DNA of 64,000 bases from Ammoniphilus oxalaticus (GTDB lineage: Bacteria; Bacillota; Bacilli; Aneurinibacillales; RAOX-1): positions 1 through 64,000 of the forward strand of contig NZ_MCHY01000013.1 in the NCBI RefSeq assembly GCF_003609605.1, in the 5' to 3' direction. Under the pieces are notes generated by a model. The model was not told where the DNA came from. It worked only from the letters and a program-made list of their open reading frames with translations, and made no database searches. Position numbers and translations under genes: made by a program. Shown piece by piece: positions 50,035 to 59,766 of the stretch; position 1 is the stretch's first letter, and each line of letters opens with the position of its first letter.

Positions 50035-51034
50035 GGGACATCCCTTTCTGATAAATCTTCTGCACAATCTCCTCCGTGCTCGTCTCCTCGATTCGGATAT
50101 CGGTTACGTTAACATATGGTGTGATCCGAATGAGCAGGTCCGAGACTGAAATCTGATCACTATGGAACATCGCCTTATATTTAATCGGGTTTTCTTGTTT
50201 CCATTCCAGGCTTATTCCTTCAGTATATTTCTGTAAATCACCCAACGCGATCGGTTGATCAAACTCAATCACCGCGCTTTTTCCGCCGCCCCAATTTTCC
50301 CTCAGTTTTTTTAACTCGCCGTCGTAAATAATTTTCCCTTCATCTAACATGACAACGCGCGGACAAAGCGCCTCGATGTCACCGAGATCATGTGTAGTCA
50401 GCAATACCGTCGTCCCGTATCGCCGATTTAATTCTTGCAAAAATTCGCGGATCTTCATTTTAACCAATACGTCTAACCCAATCGTCGGCTCATCTAAAAA
50501 CAACAAAGGTGGATTATGGATGAGCGCCGCGGCTAGCTCACACCGCATTCTTTGCCCCAAACTTAGCTTGCGGACAGGACGCGTCAGCAACTTCTCTATT
50601 TCCAAAATCTCCACAACTTCGCCCATAAATTGTTTATATTGCGCATCTGGAACACGATATACTTTTTTTAGTAGTCGGAATGATTCCTGAACGGCGATAT
50701 CCCACCATAATTGGCTGCGTTGCCCGAACACGACCCCAATCGTCCGCACAAACTTTTCGCGTTCATTATGCGGATCCATTCCATTAACCCGTAAATAACC
50801 TGAAGTCGGCTGTAAGATTCCTGTCAACATTTTAATGGTGGTCGATTTCCCAGCCCCATTTTCACCAATATAACCGACCATTTCTCCTTGTCCAACTTCA
50901 AATGAAATCTCATTGACCGCCCTCATCGTTTGATATTCTCTTGCTAATAGGTCGCGGAAAGCCCCAACCAGACCTTCTCGACTCCGATAAGATTTGAACT
51001 CCTTGGTCAAGTTTTTCACTTCAATTCTTTGCAT
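50027..51034 (-). CDS. ABC exporter ATPase
   Basis: 335 residues. Walker A GENGAGKSTT, signature LSLGQRMRCE, Walker B LLFLDEPTIG, H-loop TTHDL; C-terminal accessory domain of about 90 residues. Forms one operon with the two permeases. Substrate unknown. Confidence 0.93.
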   Translation of the reverse strand: MQRIEVKNLTKEFKSYRSREGLVGAFRDLLAREYQTMRAVNEISFEVGQGEMVGYIGENGAGKSTTIKMLTGILQPTSGYLRVNGMDPHNEREKFVRTIGVVFGQRSQLWWDIAVQESFRLLKKVYRVPDAQYKQFMGEVVEILEIEKLLTRPVRKLSLGQRMRCELAAALIHNPPLLFLDEPTIGLDVLVKMKIREFLQELNRRYGTTVLLTTHDLGDIEALCPRVVMLDEGKIIYDGELKKLRENWGGGKSAVIEFDQPIALGDLQKYTEGISLEWKQENPIKYKAMFHSDQISVSDLLIRITPYVNVTDIRIEETSTEEIVQKIYQKGMSHV

Positions 51035-51124
51035 TACCTGGCCCTTCTTTCTTTTTATGTAAAAAAGTTAACCATCTGAATCATTTATGTTACATTGAGT
51101 ATAACACGTTTTAGGAGGTTGCTT

Positions 51125-52414
51125 ATGAATAGGCAAAGATCTGAACAACTGTACGAACAAGCGCTAGAGTGTATCGTTGGCGGCGTGAACAGCCCTTCAC
51201 GTTCATTCAAAGCCGTCGGCGGCGGAGCGCCTGTTTTTATGGAACGAGCCGCAGGCGCGTACTTTTGGGATGTCGATGGGAAACAATACATTGACTATTT
51301 AGCCGCCTATGGCCCGATAATTACGGGACACGCCCATCCACATATTACGAAGGCGATTACACGCGCAGCAGAAAATGGAACGTTATACGGTACGCCGACT
51401 ACATTGGAAATCCAATTTGCTACCATGCTAAAAGAAGCCATCCCTTCGATGGATAAGGTCCGCTTCGTCAATTCAGGAACAGAAGCGGTCATGACAACGA
51501 TCCGCGTTGCCCGAGCCTACACAGGAAGAACGAAAATCATCAAATTTTCAGGATGTTATCACGGGCATTCCGACCTTGTGTTAGTTGCCGCGGGATCTGG
51601 TCCAGCCACACTTGGCATTCCCGACAGCGCGGGGATCCCAACATCAATTGCAGAAGAAGTAATCACTGTTCCTTTTAATAATATCGATACATATAAAGCC
51701 GCTTTAGACGAATGGGGCGATCAAATTGCCGCGGTTCTAGTCGAGCCGATCGTAGGTAATTTTGGAATGGTCTCTCCAAATCCGAGTTTCCTAGAAGAAG
51801 TGAATCGCCTCACACATGAAGTCGGCGCGCTTGTCATTTATGATGAAATCATTACCGCCTTCCGCTTTATGTACGGCGGCGCCCAAAACTTGCTTGGGGT
51901 AGAACCAGATTTAACCGCTCTCGGAAAGATCATCGGCGGCGGGCTACCCATTGGCGCTTACGGCGGTCGTAAAGAAATTATGGAAAAAGTCGCGCCGCTT
52001 GGACCTGCTTATCAGGCGGGCACAATGGCCGGGAATCCTGCTTCGATCTCGGCGGGAATCGCTTGTCTCGAAGTGTTGCGAGAGCCTGGGATTTATGAAC
52101 AGCTCGATCGCTTAGGAGCCACGCTTGAAGGTGGGCTCAATGAAGCCGCTCAAAAACACGGCATCGACTTGCAAGTGAACCGAATCAAAGGCGCTCTTAG
52201 CACCCATTTTACAAAGGAGCCCGTGACCAATTACGAACAGGCTGAAAAAGCGGATGGCGAAGTTTACGCCCAATTTTTCCGCCAGATGTTGGATCAAGGC
52301 ATCAATCTTGCTCCTTCCAAATATGAGGCCTGGTTTCTAACGATTGCGCACACGGAAGAAGATATAATTAAAACGATTGAAGCGGTGAACCAAAGTTTTA
52401 TCAAGATGAAATAG
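51125..52414 (+). CDS. hemL: glutamate-1-semialdehyde 2,1-aminomutase
   Basis: 429 residues from the ATG at 51125, behind AGGAGG. PLP-binding Lys in [51 protein letters not shown]. Makes 5-aminolevulinate for haem. In B. subtilis the homologue in this neighbourhood is gsaB, a second copy; that may be so here. Confidence 0.95.
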   Translation: MNRQRSEQLYEQALECIVGGVNSPSRSFKAVGGGAPVFMERAAGAYFWDVDGKQYIDYLAAYGPIITGHAHPHITKAITRAAENGTLYGTPTTLEIQFATMLKEAIPSMDKVRFVNSGTEAVMTTIRVARAYTGRTKIIKFSGCYHGHSDLVLVAAGSGPATLGIPDSAGIPTSIAEEVITVPFNNIDTYKAALDEWGDQIAAVLVEPIVGNFGMVSPNPSFLEEVNRLTHEVGALVIYDEIITAFRFMYGGAQNLLGVEPDLTALGKIIGGGLPIGAYGGRKEIMEKVAPLGPAYQAGTMAGNPASISAGIACLEVLREPGIYEQLDRLGATLEGGLNEAAQKHGIDLQVNRIKGALSTHFTKEPVTNYEQAEKADGEVYAQFFRQMLDQGINLAPSKYEAWFLTIAHTEEDIIKTIEAVNQSFIKMK

Positions 52415-52434
52415 ATCCAAATTGGAAAAACAAC

Positions 52435-52475
52435 AAACAGACGCAGGAAAGAGATTTATTTTCTTGCGTCTGTTT
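52435..52475 (+). terminator. terminator after hemL
   Basis: AAACAGACGCA.GAAA/TTTTCTTGCGTCTGTTT stem-loop just past the stop. Confidence 0.85.
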
Positions 52476-52523
52476 GCAATTGATCAGTACGCTGCCCATC
52501 GGTGAAAAGCTGACCAAAAGGAA

Positions 52524-52742
52524 CTATTTCGTCAATGAGGAAGGATTATCAATAAATCGATAAAATGAGTCTTCATCCGAGGGATCCAGTTCTCTCACGG
52601 GAGTGATCGTCCTCGTTTCAACATCTGTTCCACGAATTTCAGCGATTAACGCATCGCCTTGGAATACTTGCATTTTTTCTAAATCGCCTGGTTCTATTGG
52701 AAGTGCTCGGACGGAAAATGATCTTGAAGGAGAAGGTTCCAT
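52524..52742 (-). CDS. small protein of unknown function
   Basis: 72 residues, ribosome site AAAGGATGG. Segment VFQGDALIAEIRGTDVETRTITPV; no family recognised. Divergent from the next gene. Confidence 0.6.
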   Translation of the reverse strand: MEPSPSRSFSVRALPIEPGDLEKMQVFQGDALIAEIRGTDVETRTITPVRELDPSDEDSFYRFIDNPSSLTK

Positions 52743-52838
52743 AATGCCATCCTTTCAATTTAATTTATTTCATTCTCTATATTTCCTATTGCTCATATCT
52801 TTTACCCTTTCGCGCAAGATAAAGATGGAGGTGGTATT

Positions 52839-53024
52839 GTGGCAAAAAGAAAAATTCCTTCCCGATTAGATCAGTTAGGAAAACCAACAGAAATGAGTCC
52901 GCTCTCTGATGTGACAAAACGTTCTGAGTTTGCGCCGCCTATACTCGAGGTGACAACACCCCTTGAGGTAGAAGAACCATCGTTAGAAATCAGAAGCCCT
53001 TCTTCGGTGACCTCGATTTACTAA
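52839..53024 (+). CDS. small protein of unknown function
   Basis: 61 residues, GTG start after GGAGGTGGTATT. Pro/Glu/Ser-rich (VEEPSLEIRSPSSVTS) and probably unstructured. No family recognised. Confidence 0.55.
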   Translation: MAKRKIPSRLDQLGKPTEMSPLSDVTKRSEFAPPILEVTTPLEVEEPSLEIRSPSSVTSIY

Positions 53025-53057
53025 TATGCAAGATGGTGATACCCAACCTCTACGCTA

Positions 53058-53089
53058 AAAAAGGTGAGCCGTATTCGGCTCACCTTTCC
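53058..53089. terminator. bidirectional terminator
   Basis: AAGGTGAGCCG/CGGCTCACCTT with a 4-base loop between the plus-strand small gene and the ABC transporter gene. Confidence 0.85.
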
Positions 53090-53093
53090 TTGT

Positions 53094-54848
53094 CTATCCC
53101 TCTAAATGTTGCACGGTATACAATCGATGATACAACCCTTTTGCTTTCATTAATTGTTGATGGGTTCCTTCTTCTTCAATTCTTCCCGCCGCTATAACAA
53201 CAATGTGGTCCGCGTGTGTAATCGTCGATAAGCGATGGGCGACGATGAAAGTCGTGCGATCCTTCGCTAAACGGTCCAGTGATTGCTGAATCAATTGCTC
53301 TGATTCTAAATCAAGCGCCGACGTCGCTTCGTCCAAAATTAAGATCCGAGGGTTTTTCAAGAACACCCGAGCGATCGAAACCCGCTGTTTTTGCCCGCCT
53401 GATAATTTAACGCCTCGTTCGCCAATCTCCGTGTCATATCCATTAGGCAATCCGATAATAAACTCATGGGCGTTAGCCGCTTTAGCCGCTTCGATCACTT
53501 CGCTCATTTCAGCATGGGGGTTACCCATTAATATATTTTCTTTGATCGAGCCGCTGAACAAAATATTGTCCTGCAACACCATCCCGATCTGTCGGCGAAG
53601 ACTTTTGACCGTAACGTCTTGTATGTCATGACCGTCAATACTCACAGTCCCTGCCGTTGCGTCATAAAATCGGGGCAATAAACTAACTAGCGATGATTTC
53701 CCACCGCCACTCGGACCAACGAGGGCAATCGTCTGCCCCGCTTGGGCCTCCAAGCAAATCTGATGTAATATCTCATCTCCCGCCTCTTGATAACGAAAAG
53801 AAACACGATCAAAGCTGACATCGCCCTTTACTGTTTTTAACTCAACAGCCTGTTGCTTATCTTGGATATCGTACGTTTCATCAAAAAGTTCAAACATCCG
53901 ATCCATCGAAGCAATCGATTGTGTTAAACTCGTGGAAGAATTGACAAGACGTCGCAAGGGACTATACAACCTCTCTAAGTAGGCGTAAAAAGCAACGAGT
54001 TCTCCGATCAACAACTGACCGTGAACAACTTGGTAACCGGCATACCCAATCACCAGCAATGGAGCTAGATCGGTTACCGTATTCGTGATCGCAAAAGTTT
54101 TCGCATTCCAAACCGTATGGTCAACCGCTTTTTTCAAGAATTGATGGTTTCGTTTATCGAACTGAGCTTGTTCATGCGCTTCTAAGCCAAACCCTTTGAC
54201 GACAGCCATTCCTTGCACCCGTTCATGCAGATGACCTTGTAATTCAGCCAGCGCTTGTGAACGCGTCCTCGTTAAATGTCTCAATCGTTTATAAAACACT
54301 TTAATTGAAATACCATACAACGGAAAAACAGAAATAGCGACTAAGGTCAATTTTGCATCCATACTGAGCATGATTCCAATCGCAATCAACAAAGTCGCTA
54401 AATCCAACCAGATATTCATCAATCCCGTCACGACGAAAGTCTTCGTTTGTTCAACATCGTTGATCATTCGGGAGATCACTTCTCCGATTTTTGTGTTCTG
54501 ATAATATCTTAATGAAAGTTTCTGCAAATGAGCAAATAGCCGATCACGAATATCATAGAGTATTTGATTGGAGGCAAGTTGAGCGAAATATTGTCGGTAA
54601 TATTCGATCGGATAACGAAGCGCAATAAATACGATAAACGCTCCTCCCATCAACCAATACAACTTTTCCAGCTTTAATTCAATCGGAAGATCCGTCAGCA
54701 GCAAGTCATCGATCACGTACTTAATAATTAACGGCATCATTAACGGGATTCCAAACTTCAACAACCCAATCATGATGGTCAATACAAGAGACTTCCAGTA
54801 AGGTCGCACAAATATAAAGTATCTCTTGATACTATTCACATTCGGCAC
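53094..54848 (-). CDS. ygaD: MsbA/YgaD-type ABC exporter (half-transporter)
   Basis: 584 residues. N-terminal six-helix membrane domain and C-terminal ATPase: Walker A VGPSGGGKSSLVS, signature LSGGQKQRVSIARV, Walker B ILILDEATSALD, H-loop VAHRLSTI. Acts as a homodimer; lipid or drug export inferred. Location next to ygaC matches B. subtilis. Confidence 0.93.
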   Translation of the reverse strand: MPNVNSIKRYFIFVRPYWKSLVLTIMIGLLKFGIPLMMPLIIKYVIDDLLLTDLPIELKLEKLYWLMGGAFIVFIALRYPIEYYRQYFAQLASNQILYDIRDRLFAHLQKLSLRYYQNTKIGEVISRMINDVEQTKTFVVTGLMNIWLDLATLLIAIGIMLSMDAKLTLVAISVFPLYGISIKVFYKRLRHLTRTRSQALAELQGHLHERVQGMAVVKGFGLEAHEQAQFDKRNHQFLKKAVDHTVWNAKTFAITNTVTDLAPLLVIGYAGYQVVHGQLLIGELVAFYAYLERLYSPLRRLVNSSTSLTQSIASMDRMFELFDETYDIQDKQQAVELKTVKGDVSFDRVSFRYQEAGDEILHQICLEAQAGQTIALVGPSGGGKSSLVSLLPRFYDATAGTVSIDGHDIQDVTVKSLRRQIGMVLQDNILFSGSIKENILMGNPHAEMSEVIEAAKAANAHEFIIGLPNGYDTEIGERGVKLSGGQKQRVSIARVFLKNPRILILDEATSALDLESEQLIQQSLDRLAKDRTTFIVAHRLSTITHADHIVVIAAGRIEEEGTHQQLMKAKGLYHRLYTVQHLEG

Positions 54849-54931
54849 ATCCCTTCAACAACCTCACTTAACTGAGATAAAACGAACCCCCTCTATACAA
54901 TAGCAGTTCGTAAACCGTTGCAAAGAGAGGG

Positions 54932-55459
54932 TTATCTATTTTTCATAACTAAAAATCGCTCGTACCACCGTTCAACAAATCCAGGTTGGAAAGCCCCGCG
55001 TTTCTCCTGAATCCACGTAATCACCTCTTCAACCGCGCGATTGACTTGGGCTGTTACTTCCGCGGGATAATTCATCTGTTGACTATGTAGCGTAAATTCT
55101 TCCTGATCTAAAACGACATACGACAAATCAGGATAGATCTTCACATCTAAATCATAGTCAATATAGGATAATACGTCGTTTCGCAAACTAAACGGAGACC
55201 CGATATTGCAATAATAATGGGTGCCATCATCGCGAATCATCGCAATGGTATTAAACCACTGGCCTCTGCCAAATGTGCAAATAGCCGGTTCTCTCGTGCG
55301 CCATTCCCTGCCATCCGATTCTGTGACTTTGACATTATCGTTTGCGCCGATTAAAACTGAATCACTCAAATGAAGAACCATTGTCTGATCCCATGCTCGA
55401 TGCAACATCTTGTTATGCTTATAACTCTCTACTCGCACGCATGCGCCTTGGGTAGCCAC
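54932..55459 (-). CDS. ygaC: YgaC-like DUF402 nucleoside tri-/diphosphatase
   Basis: 175 residues, GTG start after AAGGAGG. DUF402 features: RVESYKHNKMLHRAW, EPAICTFGRGQWFNTIAMIR, YYCNIGSPFSLRNDVLSYIDYDLDVKIYPD. Family members hydrolyse nucleoside tri- and diphosphates. Confidence 0.9.
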   Translation of the reverse strand: MATQGACVRVESYKHNKMLHRAWDQTMVLHLSDSVLIGANDNVKVTESDGREWRTREPAICTFGRGQWFNTIAMIRDDGTHYYCNIGSPFSLRNDVLSYIDYDLDVKIYPDLSYVVLDQEEFTLHSQQMNYPAEVTAQVNRAVEEVITWIQEKRGAFQPGFVERWYERFLVMKNR

Positions 55460-55480
55460 TGTTTTCCTCCTTCCACATGA

Positions 55481-55903
55481 TTAATCATGATTCGAAAGTT
55501 TTTTGGAAAGTGTAATATACTCTTGCGCTTCATATCCCAAACTGTGATAGAAAGGAATCACTTGCTGATTATCCTGATTGATCATAATAATAATTTCTGT
55601 CGCGCCTCTTTGTTTGAAACGCTCTTCCAAAGCTTGTACCAATTGTTTGCCAACACCATGTCCTTGGTATGTAGGATCCACGGCCAAACGATAAAAGTAG
55701 GCCTTGGAGCCATCTAATGAACCGACAATCACTCCGACGACTTTTTCTTCTACTTCGGCAACTAACACCAGTTCACTATCCCACGCAACTTGCTTAGCTA
55801 GATCGTCAAGAGACACTGTCTCCTTATTTGCCTCTAAGCCTGTCTCTCTCCATATAAAGGTGATCGCAGCGTAATCGCCTAATCGAAAAGATCTGATTCT
55901 CAC
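55481..55903 (-). CDS. GNAT acetyltransferase
   Basis: 140 residues, GTG start after GGGAGG. Acetyl-CoA motif RLAVDPTYQGHGVGKQLVQAL, plus KVVGVIVGSLDGSKAYF and IPFYHSLGYEAQEYI. Substrate unknown. Confidence 0.9.
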   Translation of the reverse strand: MRIRSFRLGDYAAITFIWRETGLEANKETVSLDDLAKQVAWDSELVLVAEVEEKVVGVIVGSLDGSKAYFYRLAVDPTYQGHGVGKQLVQALEERFKQRGATEIIIMINQDNQQVIPFYHSLGYEAQEYITLSKKLSNHD

Positions 55904-56167
55904 GGCTTCGACCTCCCTATCTTGATTGATCTTTTCTCAATTTTACACTATTTAGTCACCAATTGTCTGCCTTCTAAACGAGTATTCCCTTTTATGCAAA
56001 AGTTTCCGATTTGTAAACGTGGCATCCCTCATTATACATGAAAGCGTCTTGAAGAAGGGTAAGAGGTTTTGTCGAATGAACATCCGTTAGTGTCGCCCGA
56101 ATAAATCGAAATCACCGCTCATTTACAATTTTGATATACTAAAAAACAACTTTATGATACTTTTTAG

Positions 56168-56196
56168 TTGATTTAGTATTCAATATTGGCTATAAT
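56168..56196 (+). promoter_or_regulatory. sodA promoter
   Basis: TTGATT, 17-base spacer, TATAAT, 45 bases before the ATG. The rest of the 340-base gap (55904-56241) is AT-rich without another clear feature. Confidence 0.7.
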
Positions 56197-56241
56197 TAGA
56201 AATGGAAGCAATATACATATTAATGAAGGAGGAATTTAATT

Positions 56242-56853
56242 ATGGCTAAGTATGAATTACCAGCTCTACCTTACGCGGCAAACGCGCTTGAGCCGCACGT
56301 TGATGAAGAAACAATGAATATTCACCATGGTCGTCATCACCAAGCTTATGTAAATAACCTAAACGCTGCTTTAGAAGGACATGACAACTTGTCCAGCAAG
56401 AGTATTGAAGATCTAATTGCTGATTTAGACGCAGTACCTGAGAACATCCGCGGGGCAGTTCGCAACAATGGTGGCGGACATGCTAACCACGCGCTTTTCT
56501 GGGAAATCATGAGTCCAAACGGCGGCGGAACTCCTACTGGAGATTTAGCTAACGATATTAACAGTACTTTTGGGAGCTTTGACAAGTTCAAAGAAGAATT
56601 CGCAAAAGCTGCTGCAACACGTTTTGGTTCTGGTTGGGCATGGTTGATCGTTGATAACGGCAAGCTAGCTGTTACAAGCACTCCAAACCAAGATAGCCCA
56701 ATCATGGAAGGCAAAACGCCAATCCTAGGTTTAGACGTTTGGGAGCACGCTTACTACTTAAAGTATCAAAACAAGCGCCCTGACTACGTTTCCGCATTCT
56801 GGAACGTTGTTAACTGGGATGAAGTGAGCAAGCGTTACGCTGCTGCGAAATAA
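56242..56853 (+). CDS. sodA: manganese superoxide dismutase
   Basis: 203 residues, ribosome site AAGGAGGAATT. Metal ligands: His in [12 protein letters not shown], His in NHALFWEIM, Asp and His in [19 protein letters not shown]. Removes superoxide. Ordinary length. Confidence 0.97.
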   Translation: MAKYELPALPYAANALEPHVDEETMNIHHGRHHQAYVNNLNAALEGHDNLSSKSIEDLIADLDAVPENIRGAVRNNGGGHANHALFWEIMSPNGGGTPTGDLANDINSTFGSFDKFKEEFAKAAATRFGSGWAWLIVDNGKLAVTSTPNQDSPIMEGKTPILGLDVWEHAYYLKYQNKRPDYVSAFWNVVNWDEVSKRYAAAK

Positions 56854-56863
56854 TAGATAAGAG

Positions 56864-56892
56864 AGGCTGTCCGCATGGACAGCCCTTTTTAT
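56864..56892 (+). terminator. terminator after sodA
   Basis: GGCTGTCC/GGACAGCC with a 4-base loop, then CTTTTTATTT. Confidence 0.85.
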
Positions 56893-56968
56893 TTCAATAA
56901 GGAATTAAATTAACGGTGACAGATCGTTGAACAACGTTTGAACCGTCTAACTCTAAGTATTATCCAAT

Positions 56969-58018
56969 TTAAGTAAAAAAATCAGTCAATCTAAAAAAAA
57001 TCCTTTGATAGGAAGCAGGGAACGTATAGTCATCCAATTGACCCCAATCCACCCAATGGCCTGCCTGTTCCTCCATCTGCTCCACCTCTACATAAAAAAT
57101 AACCATATTCCAAATCAAGTGTGAAAAGATATGTTGTTGCTCTAAAATGGGCATGAGTGAAAGAACCCTAAGACCTTGTTGCTTTAGATGGTGTTGTAAA
57201 TCGTGTTGATTCCCCTCCGCATTTGGCAATTCCCAAAGGCTAGCCAATAACCCTTGATCAGGACGTTGGCGAATTAAGATTTGTTCATTATATTTTATGA
57301 ATGCAACCGACAGATCAACGGGTCGAGGTGGTTTCGCTTTCCCCTTTACAGGTAATTCCTCTTGAATTTCCAACCGCTTCGCTTCGCAATGAGAAGAAAC
57401 AGGGCATTGTTGGCAACTCGGCGATCTTGGCGAGCAAATCAAAGCCCCGAGTTCCATTAACGCTTGATTAAAATAAGACGGATTATGCGCGGCAATCATC
57501 TCTCTAATGATCTCTTCAAACTGACGCCGCGTCCTTACCTTTTGGATATCTTCTTTTATATTCAATAAACGCGAGAGCACTCTCATCACGTTGCCATCGA
57601 CAGCTGGTTCAGGCTGGTCATATGCGATACTCAAAATTGCCCCTGCCGTATACGGACCAATTCCCTTTATCTTAATAATTTCAGTAGGATCATTCGGCAC
57701 ATGGCCACCATATGTGGCCTGAACTTCTTTCACCCCGGTATGCAAATTTCGAGCCCTTGAATAGTAGCCGAGGCCTTCCCACATTTTCAAGACATCCTCT
57801 TCTTCGGCAGCCGCTAGCGCGTCTAGCGTCGGAAACCTTTCCACAAATCGCTCAAAATACGGAATCACAGTATCCACCCGCGTTTGCTGCAACATGATTT
57901 CCGAAACCCACACTTTATACGGATCCTTATCCTTGCGCCAGGGCAAATCACGCAAGTTCCTTTCGAACCAATGCAATAATTGATCTTGAAACGTTTTGAC
58001 ATCGAAATTACGTATCAT
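56969..58018 (-). CDS. mutY: adenine DNA glycosylase MutY
   Basis: 349 residues from the ATG at 58018. Catalytic EIMLQQTRVDTVIPYFERF, helix-hairpin-helix IKGIGPYTAGAILSIAYDQPEPAVDGNVMRVLSR, 4Fe-4S cluster CSPRSPSCQQCPVSSHC, and a NUDIX-like C-terminal domain. Removes A opposite 8-oxoG. Overlaps the previous gene by 11 bases. Confidence 0.96.
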   Translation of the reverse strand: MIRNFDVKTFQDQLLHWFERNLRDLPWRKDKDPYKVWVSEIMLQQTRVDTVIPYFERFVERFPTLDALAAAEEEDVLKMWEGLGYYSRARNLHTGVKEVQATYGGHVPNDPTEIIKIKGIGPYTAGAILSIAYDQPEPAVDGNVMRVLSRLLNIKEDIQKVRTRRQFEEIIREMIAAHNPSYFNQALMELGALICSPRSPSCQQCPVSSHCEAKRLEIQEELPVKGKAKPPRPVDLSVAFIKYNEQILIRQRPDQGLLASLWELPNAEGNQHDLQHHLKQQGLRVLSLMPILEQQHIFSHLIWNMVIFYVEVEQMEEQAGHWVDWGQLDDYTFPASYQRIFFRLTDFFT

Positions 58019-58304
58019 TGGATGTCTCCGCAAAAGCCCACATGTTGATTTTTTGCGCGCCGCCACTTATACATTCCGCAAAAAACGTTTTTTCCTCGCA
58101 ACGCAACTTTTTAAAACGGTTGTACTCTTCAATACTCTCTACATCGAACATCTCCACAAACAATAAAGGCTGGTGAATACCTTCAAAATGTTGATAGTTA
58201 CGCGCCTTTTGTTGCGCCATCCACTCTTTAACTTCTGGCATAATCGCTTCGTACGCCGCTCTATATTCTGGTTTAATTTTATATTCCATAAATACTTTAA
58301 TCAT
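58008..58304 (-). CDS. small protein of unknown function
   Basis: 98 residues. MIKVFMEYKIKPEYRAAYEA and PLLFVEMFDVESIEEYNRF suggest a dimeric alpha/beta barrel-like fold (NIPSNAP/ABM-like). Coupled to mutY. Confidence 0.65.
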   Translation of the reverse strand: MIKVFMEYKIKPEYRAAYEAIMPEVKEWMAQQKARNYQHFEGIHQPLLFVEMFDVESIEEYNRFKKLRCEEKTFFAECISGGAQKINMWAFAETSNDT

Positions 58305-58323
58305 TTCATCACCCCATTTAACA

Positions 58324-58358
58324 TAAAAAGTGACCCCTCGTCGAAGTGAAGCGTCACT
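58324..58358 (-). terminator. terminator after PAP2 gene
   Basis: Minus strand AGTGAC/GTCACT stem, then TTTTTATG. Confidence 0.7.
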
Positions 58359-58374
58359 GTTACTTGCTATTCAT

Positions 58375-58845
58375 TTATAAGACGGTTCCCCGCCTCGCTT
58401 CGTCCCACTTTTTAAGTCTAGCTAACCCGTAGCTGATCGCGAGTCCAAACAACGCCCCGAAAAATACATCGCTAACAAAATGAACCCGCAGATAGACCCT
58501 CGAAATCCCAATTATCAAAGCGATTACCAAAGCCACGCCGCCCATTCGCGGAAAAAACAAGGCAAGCGCCGCCGCCGCGCTGAAGGAAATCAACGTATGT
58601 CCAGATGGAAACGAATACGATGTTGGCATCTCGATCAAAAGATCAATCGGGTCCACCAACGGTCGTGGTCTAGCGAACAAAATTTTCAAGACATACTGGA
58701 CCAAGGCAGCGGTTAAAATCGCGACAGCCGTATAAATTCCCGCCTTGCGACTCGATTTAAACAACAGTAAGAGTCCAACGAGCAAAAACCATACAGCTCC
58801 CCCATTGCCGATCTCGCTAAAAAAAATCATCAACGTATCTAACAT
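58375..58845 (-). CDS. PAP2 family membrane phosphatase
   Basis: 156 residues. Motifs KILFARPRP, PSGHTL and SRVYLRVHFVSD are the three PAP2 signatures. Multiple membrane helices. Probably undecaprenyl- or lipid phosphate phosphatase. Confidence 0.92.
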   Translation of the reverse strand: MLDTLMIFFSEIGNGGAVWFLLVGLLLLFKSSRKAGIYTAVAILTAALVQYVLKILFARPRPLVDPIDLLIEMPTSYSFPSGHTLISFSAAAALALFFPRMGGVALVIALIIGISRVYLRVHFVSDVFFGALFGLAISYGLARLKKWDEARRGTVL

Positions 58846-58927
58846 TTCAAATTTCCCCCGAGCGATATACTGTTACCTAGCTCCACATCTACCTTCAATC
58901 ATACCATCTTATTCCCAATCAAGCATA

Positions 58928-58955
58928 TTGATATATTTTCTAAAATGGATACACT
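58928..58955 (+). promoter_or_regulatory. promoter of DUF84 gene
   Basis: TTGATA, 16-base spacer, TACACT, about 30 bases before the ATG. Confidence 0.6.
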
Positions 58956-58986
58956 AGCTTAAACAGTAAGGTATAGGAGGCGACTC

Positions 58987-59499
58987 ATGATGATACGTGT
59001 CGCGGTAGGATCAAAAAACCCAGCAAAATTGCGAGCAGTAGAAGCGGCGTTTAGAAGAATGGGAATTGCGGCGGAGGTCGTGGGAGTCACCGTTCCTTCA
59101 GGCGTTTCCTCTCAACCGTTCTCTGACAATGAAACATTAACGGGCGCGATAAATAGAGCAAAAGCTGCGATAAGCAACGGATATGATTTTGCGATTGGAC
59201 TAGAAGGAGGCGTTGTTGAAACACCGCCATATGGCCTTTTTTTATGCAATTGGGGGGCTATTATCGATCAAATAGGGGAAATTGGGGTGAGCGGCGGACA
59301 TCGGCTGCAATTACCTGAAGAAATCGCGAAAGAACTGCGCAAGGGACATGAATTAGGTACCGTGATTGACCGCTGGGCAAATGGCGCAAATATTCATAAA
59401 AATGAGGGAACAATCGGCATCCTGACCCGCAACCAGATTAGACGAGAGCAAGTATTTGAGGATGTTGTCATTTGCGCCTATGCTAAGTTCATAAAATAG
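58987..59499 (+). CDS. DUF84 inosine/xanthosine triphosphatase
   Basis: 170 residues, ribosome site TAGGAGG. VAVGSKNPAKLRAVEAAFRR, GLEGGV and RWANGANIHKNEGTIGILT fit the YjjX/DUF84 house-cleaning NTPase family. Confidence 0.9.
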   Translation: MMIRVAVGSKNPAKLRAVEAAFRRMGIAAEVVGVTVPSGVSSQPFSDNETLTGAINRAKAAISNGYDFAIGLEGGVVETPPYGLFLCNWGAIIDQIGEIGVSGGHRLQLPEEIAKELRKGHELGTVIDRWANGANIHKNEGTIGILTRNQIRREQVFEDVVICAYAKFIK

Positions 59500-59554
59500 G
59501 ATAGTCGGCGAAGATGTAATCGTTCATTACTTACTTCGCCCGCCTATCGTTTTA
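59500..59554. terminator. terminator after DUF84 gene
   Basis: GATAG.CGGCGAAG...CTTCGCC...CTATC hairpin with GTTTT on the plus side. It also lies just downstream of the ger operon on the other strand. Confidence 0.75.
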
Positions 59555-59559
59555 GTTGG

Positions 59560-59730
59560 TTACTTTTCCCGCTCATCTTGCTCCTCGCTTGTCTTCCAAG
59601 GAGGATCCCCGATTTTATGAAGCCATTGGTTGATGAAATAAATGCCCAATGGAATAACAGAAGAACCAATCGCCGCAAAAATAATCCCAATTGGCGGAAT
59701 GTAACCCCATGCTTTAGCGAATTCCCCCAT
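59560..59730 (-). CDS. small membrane protein at end of ger operon
   Basis: 56 residues (MGEFAKAWGYIPPIGIIFAA, then IGSSVIPLGIYFINQWLHKI and a hydrophilic tail). One membrane helix. It is the last gene of the germinant receptor operon; small extra subunits are known in some ger operons, but I cannot match this one to them with certainty. Confidence 0.6.
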   Translation of the reverse strand: MGEFAKAWGYIPPIGIIFAAIGSSVIPLGIYFINQWLHKIGDPPWKTSEEQDEREK

Positions 59731-59766
59731 CTATCCTATCCACTTCCTTCCTAGTATCGCATTAAA